Assembly (NCBI GenBank): GCA_031547595.1
Contig: JAVBRU010000011.1
Span: 1-26,807, forward strand
Length of the DNA stretch: 26,807 nt
From: JAVBRU01 sp031547595
GTDB taxonomy: Bacteria; Bacillota; Clostridia; Christensenellales; Aristaeellaceae
Direction: 5' to 3'
In this document: positions 22,784-26,807 of the stretch, piece after piece
Layout: the number at the start of each line of letters is the position of its first letter
How positions within the stretch are numbered: position 1 is the first letter of the stretch
The notes under the pieces: generated by a model
Seen by the model: only the letters and a program-made list of their open reading frames with translations
Told to the model about the DNA's origin: nothing
Databases searched by the model: none
Program-made: the position numbers and the translations under genes

Positions 22784-24525
22784 CGCCGATGAAAGACATA
22801 TACCGGCAAATGGGCCGCGCGTTCAAAAACACAAACACCTACATCGCCCTGTATCTGGTGTTTTACGCGCTGTATTTTGCACATACCGATACCCCGGTGT
22901 TTTATCAGCAGCCCATCGTATTTTTCAAGAGCACCAATTTCTACTATTTTTTCATCATTGCCTTTTATATGGGTGTCACCCGGTTCCTGGTGCCCATTGC
23001 AGCGGTGCTGCCCCTGGGTTTCTTCTTATGCGACGATACCGACAGCGGGTATTTGAATCTGGCGCTGTACCGCGGCAGCGGCCTTGGCTATGGCTTCAAA
23101 CGGCTGGCTGCGGTCATCCTCAGCGCCGTGATCACGGTGCTGGCGGCCTGCATACTGATGACGGTGCTTTTGCTGCTTCTTAGCACCCTGGAGGGCGGCG
23201 AAACAGAGAGCTGGCTACTGTACAGCAAGGGCACTGCTTTTGAAAGCATAATGAAGCCGGGCTCATTTTGGAAATATGTGCTCATCCAGCATGGCCATCA
23301 AGCTTTGTCGGCGGCCATCTGGGCCAGTGTTGCCGTGGGTTTGTCTGCCCTGTGGCCCAACAAAGCCTTTGTATTTGTGGCCACCTTTGGGCTTAGCCTG
23401 TTTATGGATGCCTGGGTGGGCAAAGTCATGGGGGATGAGTATACCCTCGGCTGGCTGCAAAACCCTGAAGTACACACTCATGTGCCGATCTACCTCCATT
23501 TTGTGCGGCAAGGGATGTATTTGCTGGCGGCGCTGATCTTTTCCGGCGGCGCACTGCTGTTTCGCTTTTCCACTGCCATGCGCCGCGTAAAACAGCCCAT
23601 TCAGCTATGGCTGAAGCGCCATATCGCCTATGACCGCAGCAGCAGTCAGTGGCATCTGCCGGGAAGATGGCAGGGCACCGCGATGGGCAGAATCCTGACG
23701 GACGCCCGCTCCTTTTGCACATTCAAAACCCTAGTGCCTGCCGCCATTGTGCCACTGCTGGTGATGTATTTGGGCAACACCCTCCAGTCTACCGTTTACA
23801 GCATTGGCGATCTGTGGCTGGAGGTGTTCAGCGGCTTTGGCTGGTTTGATCCCGTAATCAATTTTCATCCCATTGGCAAATGGACGCTGATGCTGTTGCC
23901 GCCCATGATGGGCATCGCACTCAACTTGGACAGGGAGCTTCGGCTGCGCCTGCCCGTCACATTACACCGGTTTAACTCAAAACAAGCCTGGTGGGTCAGC
24001 AAGTGTGTATCCTGCATGTTGTATGCCTTGGTCTGCATCCTGGTGATGTTTGCATCCGTTGCGGTGTTTGGCTTCCTCAGCGGCGCGCGGGGGCTGGCGG
24101 TTTACATGCCCGATGCCGATGGGTTTATGGTAGAAAACTATATGATTTTGCTACAGCTGTTTGCACTGCTGTTTGCTCAAATCCTGATGTTGACCCAGTT
24201 ACAGGCATTGGTGCATCTTGTCAGTGGCCGAATGCAGATCGGCATCCTGGCCTACGCCTTGCCCTTGATCGTATGCCTCATCTCCTATTCCATTTTCGAC
24301 CGACCCATCAACAAACACATCCCCTATAATTGGGGCATGCTGATGCGAACGACGATATTCAGCCCCAGTGATATGCCGGTGGAAGAGGGCGGGTTTATCG
24401 AACTATGCGCCATCCCCTATCATCTGGCGCTTATCAAGCAGCTGATCGTTCTTCTTGTGCTGTCCCCCCTCAACATGCTTGTGATCCGGGCCATCAACAT
24501 TGCGCAAAGAGAGGTAAAAGCATGA
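22780..24525 (+). CDS. Polytopic membrane protein, probable ABC permease (second module)
   Basis: The 581-residue product has about twelve hydrophobic segments in two halves, separated by a soluble stretch (about 270-320), suggesting an internally duplicated ABC-2-like permease. The start is a GTG overlapping the previous stop; an ATG at 22789 is equally possible. The next gene encodes an ABC ATPase and overlaps by four bases (ATGA). No family-specific motif was recognised, so the permease call rests on topology and neighbours. Confidence 0.82.
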   Translation: MTPMKDIYRQMGRAFKNTNTYIALYLVFYALYFAHTDTPVFYQQPIVFFKSTNFYYFFIIAFYMGVTRFLVPIAAVLPLGFFLCDDTDSGYLNLALYRGSGLGYGFKRLAAVILSAVITVLAACILMTVLLLLLSTLEGGETESWLLYSKGTAFESIMKPGSFWKYVLIQHGHQALSAAIWASVAVGLSALWPNKAFVFVATFGLSLFMDAWVGKVMGDEYTLGWLQNPEVHTHVPIYLHFVRQGMYLLAALIFSGGALLFRFSTAMRRVKQPIQLWLKRHIAYDRSSSQWHLPGRWQGTAMGRILTDARSFCTFKTLVPAAIVPLLVMYLGNTLQSTVYSIGDLWLEVFSGFGWFDPVINFHPIGKWTLMLLPPMMGIALNLDRELRLRLPVTLHRFNSKQAWWVSKCVSCMLYALVCILVMFASVAVFGFLSGARGLAVYMPDADGFMVENYMILLQLFALLFAQILMLTQLQALVHLVSGRMQIGILAYALPLIVCLISYSIFDRPINKHIPYNWGMLMRTTIFSPSDMPVEEGGFIELCAIPYHLALIKQLIVLLVLSPLNMLVIRAINIAQREVKA

Positions 24526-25166
24526 GCGATTGCATCGTGATCAACCGTGTGTATAAAAGCTATGGAAAGCAGCAGGTGCTGCAAGATGTTTGCGTGCGCT
24601 TTGAGGCAGGCAAAATCCATGGGTTGATTGGCCGGAATGGATCGGGCAAAACCCAGCTAATGAAAGTGATCTGCGGCTATGTGCTGCCGGATTCCGGCGA
24701 GGTGCTGGTTTTTGACAAACAGATAGGCAAGCAAATCGATCATCCCGAAAGCATGGGATTGCTGATCGAAAGCCCGGGCTTTTTGCCCGGCTACAGCGGG
24801 CTGTTCAATTTGCAGATGCTGGCCGCCATGAACACCAAACTAAAAAAAGAAGACTTGATGGCCGTGCTGAAGCAGGTGGGTTTGGACGGCGCGGAGAAGA
24901 AGAAGGTGAATCATTACTCGCTGGGCATGCGCCAGCGCCTGGGCATCGCGCAGGCGATTATGGCGAACCCCGATGTGCTGCTGCTGGACGAGCCGATGAA
25001 CGGGCTGGACAACAGCGGCGTGCAAAACATGCGCCAGCTGCTGCTAGACCTGAAAGCGCAGGGTAAAACCATTTTGCTGGCCAGCCATTTTGCGCAGGAC
25101 ATCCATGCGCTGTGCGATACGGTGCACGAAATGGAGGCGGGCGTGATCCGTAGAATGGAGGGGTGA
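24522..25166 (+). CDS. ABC transporter ATP-binding protein (second module)
   Basis: The 214-residue product has Walker A GRNGSGKT (37-44), signature SLGMRQ (133-138), Walker B VLLLDE (152-157) and switch histidine H189. The Q-loop region reads LIESPGF, with Glu in place of Gln. This form is typical of the BcrA and lantibiotic-immunity type of exporter ATPases. It is compact and lacks a C-terminal extension, unlike the first ATPase of the operon. It should energise the membrane protein encoded just before it. The substrate is unknown. Confidence 0.93.
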   Translation: MSDCIVINRVYKSYGKQQVLQDVCVRFEAGKIHGLIGRNGSGKTQLMKVICGYVLPDSGEVLVFDKQIGKQIDHPESMGLLIESPGFLPGYSGLFNLQMLAAMNTKLKKEDLMAVLKQVGLDGAEKKKVNHYSLGMRQRLGIAQAIMANPDVLLLDEPMNGLDNSGVQNMRQLLLDLKAQGKTILLASHFAQDIHALCDTVHEMEAGVIRRMEG

Positions 25167-25169
25167 CGG

Positions 25170-25961
25170 GTGGAGCCTCAAAGCACTGCGGCCTGTATCA
25201 ACCGCTTGGGGCAGTTTTGCGGCATGCGGGATGTGCCCGCGCTGACCTGCGCAGCGCTTGAAAAAAATTACGGCATCGCGAAGGCCGATTGGATGGTGCT
25301 CTTTGGCGGCAGCATCCTGGCCGGCGGCGATGCACTGGCCGATGCCGTGCGGCAGGGCATCGCAAAAGAATACATGCTGGTGGGCGGCGAAGGGCACACC
25401 ACTGCCGCCCTGCGCGCGCAGATACGGGCAGAGCTTCCGCATTTTAATCCCGATGGCCTCAGCGAAGCGGAGTGCTATCAAGGCTATTTGCAGCACCGTT
25501 ATGGCATCGTGATCCATCATCTGGAGACCCAGTCCACCAACTGCGGCAACAACGTGACCTTCTGCTTAGATCGAATCAGGCAGCTGGGCATGCCTGCACA
25601 GCACATCATCCTGACGCAGGATGCCACCATGCAACGCCGGATGGACGCGGGGTTTCGAAAATACGCACAGGATATAACGCTGATCAACTTCGCCGCCTAC
25701 GCCGTGGAGGTAGTATACTGGGACGGGCACTACCAATATGACGCAATACCCCACGGCATGTGGCCGGTGGAGCGCTATGTTTCCCTGTTGATGGGCGAAA
25801 TCCCGCGCCTCACAGATGATCAAAACGGCTATGGCCCCCGGGGAAAGGGCTATATTGCGCCCGTGCACATCCCGAAAACCGTGAAAAACGCGTTTAACCG
25901 CCTGGCGGAGGTGTTCCCCGATCTGGCACGCACGGCAGATGCGCGTTTTGCAACCAAATAA
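25170..25961 (+). CDS. ydcF: YdcF-family (DUF218) protein
   Basis: The 263-residue product starts at a GTG at 25170 with GGAGGGG upstream, three bases after the previous stop. It keeps the hallmarks of E. coli YdcF (similar length) almost in full: FGGSIL near 45, GGEGHTT (72-78), QSTNCGNN (121-128), QDATMQRRM (150-158), then WPVERYVSLLMGEIPRLTDD (198-217) followed by QNGYGPRGKGYI. The fold is Rossmann-like, and YdcF has been reported to bind S-adenosylmethionine; its role is not settled. It is predicted to be cytoplasmic, unlike the membrane-bound DUF218 proteins linked to cell envelope work. It is the last gene of the operon, and no terminator separates it from the padR promoter. Confidence 0.93.
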   Translation: MEPQSTAACINRLGQFCGMRDVPALTCAALEKNYGIAKADWMVLFGGSILAGGDALADAVRQGIAKEYMLVGGEGHTTAALRAQIRAELPHFNPDGLSEAECYQGYLQHRYGIVIHHLETQSTNCGNNVTFCLDRIRQLGMPAQHIILTQDATMQRRMDAGFRKYAQDITLINFAAYAVEVVYWDGHYQYDAIPHGMWPVERYVSLLMGEIPRLTDDQNGYGPRGKGYIAPVHIPKTVKNAFNRLAEVFPDLARTADARFATK

Positions 25962-25976
25962 TTATTTTCAAAACGC

Positions 25977-26006
25977 TTGACATTCCCTTTTAACATATGT
26001 TATCAT
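25977..26006 (+). promoter_or_regulatory. Promoter of the padR-type gene
   Basis: A perfect TTGACA (25977-25982) and TATCAT (26001-26006) are 18 bases apart, about 29 bases before the start codon. The ydcF gene ends only 15 bases upstream. Operator-like palindromes overlap the spacer, the -10 box and the start of transcription. Confidence 0.8.
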
Positions 26007-26019
26007 TAACCTATGTTAA
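25990..26019. promoter_or_regulatory. Two tandem PadR-type operators
   Basis: TTAACATATGTTAT (25990-26003) and TTAACCTATGTTAA (26006-26019) agree at 12 of 14 positions and are spaced 16 bases apart. Each is a near-palindrome around ATATG or CTATG. Inverted TAACATA/TATGTTA halves fit the ATGT...ACAT pattern bound by PadR-family dimers. The position over the promoter points to autorepression. Confidence 0.65.
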
Positions 26020-26034
26020 GGGAGGTTTGTCTTT

Positions 26035-26807
26035 ATGTCGATCCATTATGCGTTGCTGGGTATTCTAAGCGTCCGCCCCCTCACCGGCTATGACATCAAA
26101 AAGCTACTGCAGGATTCCGCCTTCATGCACTGGTCGGGCAACAACAACCAGGTGTACAAAGCACTGGTGGAGCTGCATGGTGCAGGGCAGGTGGCCCTGG
26201 AAGTCGTCCAGCAGGAGGGTGCACCCGCCAAGAAGGTGTATTCTATTACGGACGCCGGCCTGGCGGAGCTTAAAAACAGCGGGCTGGCTGCGCCGGACGT
26301 GCCGGAAACGAGAAAGCCGTTCCTGGTGCAGCTGGCCTTTGCAGGGCAACTGAGCACCGCGCAGCTTTTAGACCTGCTTTGCCGTTATGAGCGCGACATG
26401 GCCGGGCAGCTGATGCAGGCACAAAAGAGCGCAGCGTCTTTCCTGCCGCCCCGCACGGAGCGGGAGGCCGCACTCTGGCAGCTGATCCACGACAATGTGA
26501 CGGACGAATACCAGGCAGAGCTGCAATGGATTGCGAAGGTGCAAAAAGCGCTGGCGGGCTTCCCTGACGAACCGCAGGAACCGGAGCAGATGCAGCACAC
26601 GCTGATCGAAAAAGACGGCGCTGCATACCTGTATCTTGGCGCAGACGGCGCGAAAATCAATACCGAGCAGGACGGCATCGACCTGATGGGCCTGTGCATG
26701 CAATACGGCGTCAACCGCATCCTGATCCACCAAAACAGGCTGTCAGAAGATTTTTATCGCCTGCGTACGGGCCTGGCGGGGGCTCTCCTGCAAAAATTCT
26801 CAAACTA
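26035..26807 (+). CDS. PadR-family regulator fused to a DUF4180 domain (runs off window)
   Basis: The start at 26035 follows GGGAGG by eight bases. The frame stays open for 257 codons to the window end. Residues 1-82 are a PadR winged helix (HYALLGILSVRPLTGYDIKK, then VYKALVELHGAGQVALEVVQ). Residues 85-180 match the Vir-type C-terminal dimerisation helices of PadR. From about 188 the sequence changes to a DUF4180-like domain: IEKDGAAYLYL, DGIDLMGLCMQYGVNRILIH, then SEDFYRLRTGLAGALLQKFSN. DUF4180 is usually a stand-alone protein of about 120 residues. Here it is joined to the DNA-binding protein, so it may act as its ligand-sensing part. The last part of that domain lies outside the window. 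Confidence 0.9.
   Translation, partial: MSIHYALLGILSVRPLTGYDIKKLLQDSAFMHWSGNNNQVYKALVELHGAGQVALEVVQQEGAPAKKVYSITDAGLAELKNSGLAAPDVPETRKPFLVQLAFAGQLSTAQLLDLLCRYERDMAGQLMQAQKSAASFLPPRTEREAALWQLIHDNVTDEYQAELQWIAKVQKALAGFPDEPQEPEQMQHTLIEKDGAAYLYLGADGAKINTEQDGIDLMGLCMQYGVNRILIHQNRLSEDFYRLRTGLAGALLQKFSN

Overview
The window looks like chromosomal DNA of a GC-rich anaerobic member of the Bacillota, probably class Clostridia. Supporting signs are AGGAGG-type ribosome binding sites, some GTG and TTG starts, ISL3-, IS5- and IS3-type transposase remnants, LacI, PadR and AraC regulators, and a MoxR/DUF58/VWA gene block. No 16S rRNA or unambiguous marker is present, so genus and species cannot be named.

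Region 1 (1-1100) is a graveyard of mobile DNA. An IS3-type element end (1-141, minus) sits inside a parB-like gene and cuts it off after 78 codons. About 120 bp further on is the 3' half of a tRNA-Val(GAC) gene without its 5' half, followed by a terminator: the expected footprint of an element integrated in a tRNA gene. Then come the C-terminal remnant of an ISL3-family transposase and its right inverted repeat.

Region 2 (1100-5270) is a carbohydrate locus. A LacI-family regulator and a small secreted protein of unknown family are read leftward. A secreted beta-helix glycoside hydrolase with a C-terminal CBM32-like domain is read rightward. Both divergent promoters carry a 16-bp LacI-type palindrome just downstream of the -10 box, so the regulator probably controls the whole locus, perhaps including itself. 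The lacI leader holds a hairpin whose 3' arm could also pair with the Shine-Dalgarno sequence.

Region 3 (5270-9700) holds an AraC-type DNA-binding domain joined to a large papain-fold/BtrH-like domain, a dead IS5-family transposase fragment, and a leftward pair of ribokinase (rbsK) and a GNAT acetyltransferase with an extra C-terminal domain.

Region 4 (9700-25961) is a run of twelve rightward genes with mostly 4-bp stop/start overlaps and no visible internal terminator. In order: a large exported membrane protein with a glutamine-amidotransferase-like fold, an ABC ATPase and permease, a membrane protein with a coiled coil and Gly/Gln-rich linker, a MoxR AAA+ ATPase, a DUF58 protein, a BatA-like VWA protein, an 885-residue membrane protein with two MIDAS motifs, a secreted protein of unknown family, a polytopic membrane protein with a second ABC ATPase, and a YdcF (DUF218) homologue. 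MoxR, DUF58 and VWA proteins usually act together as an AAA+ chaperone system that activates or assembles cell-surface complexes. Here they are combined with two ABC modules. The substrate and purpose are not evident, and this is the best candidate in the window for an undescribed system.

Region 5 (25970-26807) is a PadR-family regulator fused to a DUF4180 domain, with two tandem palindromic operators over its promoter. It runs off the end of the window.
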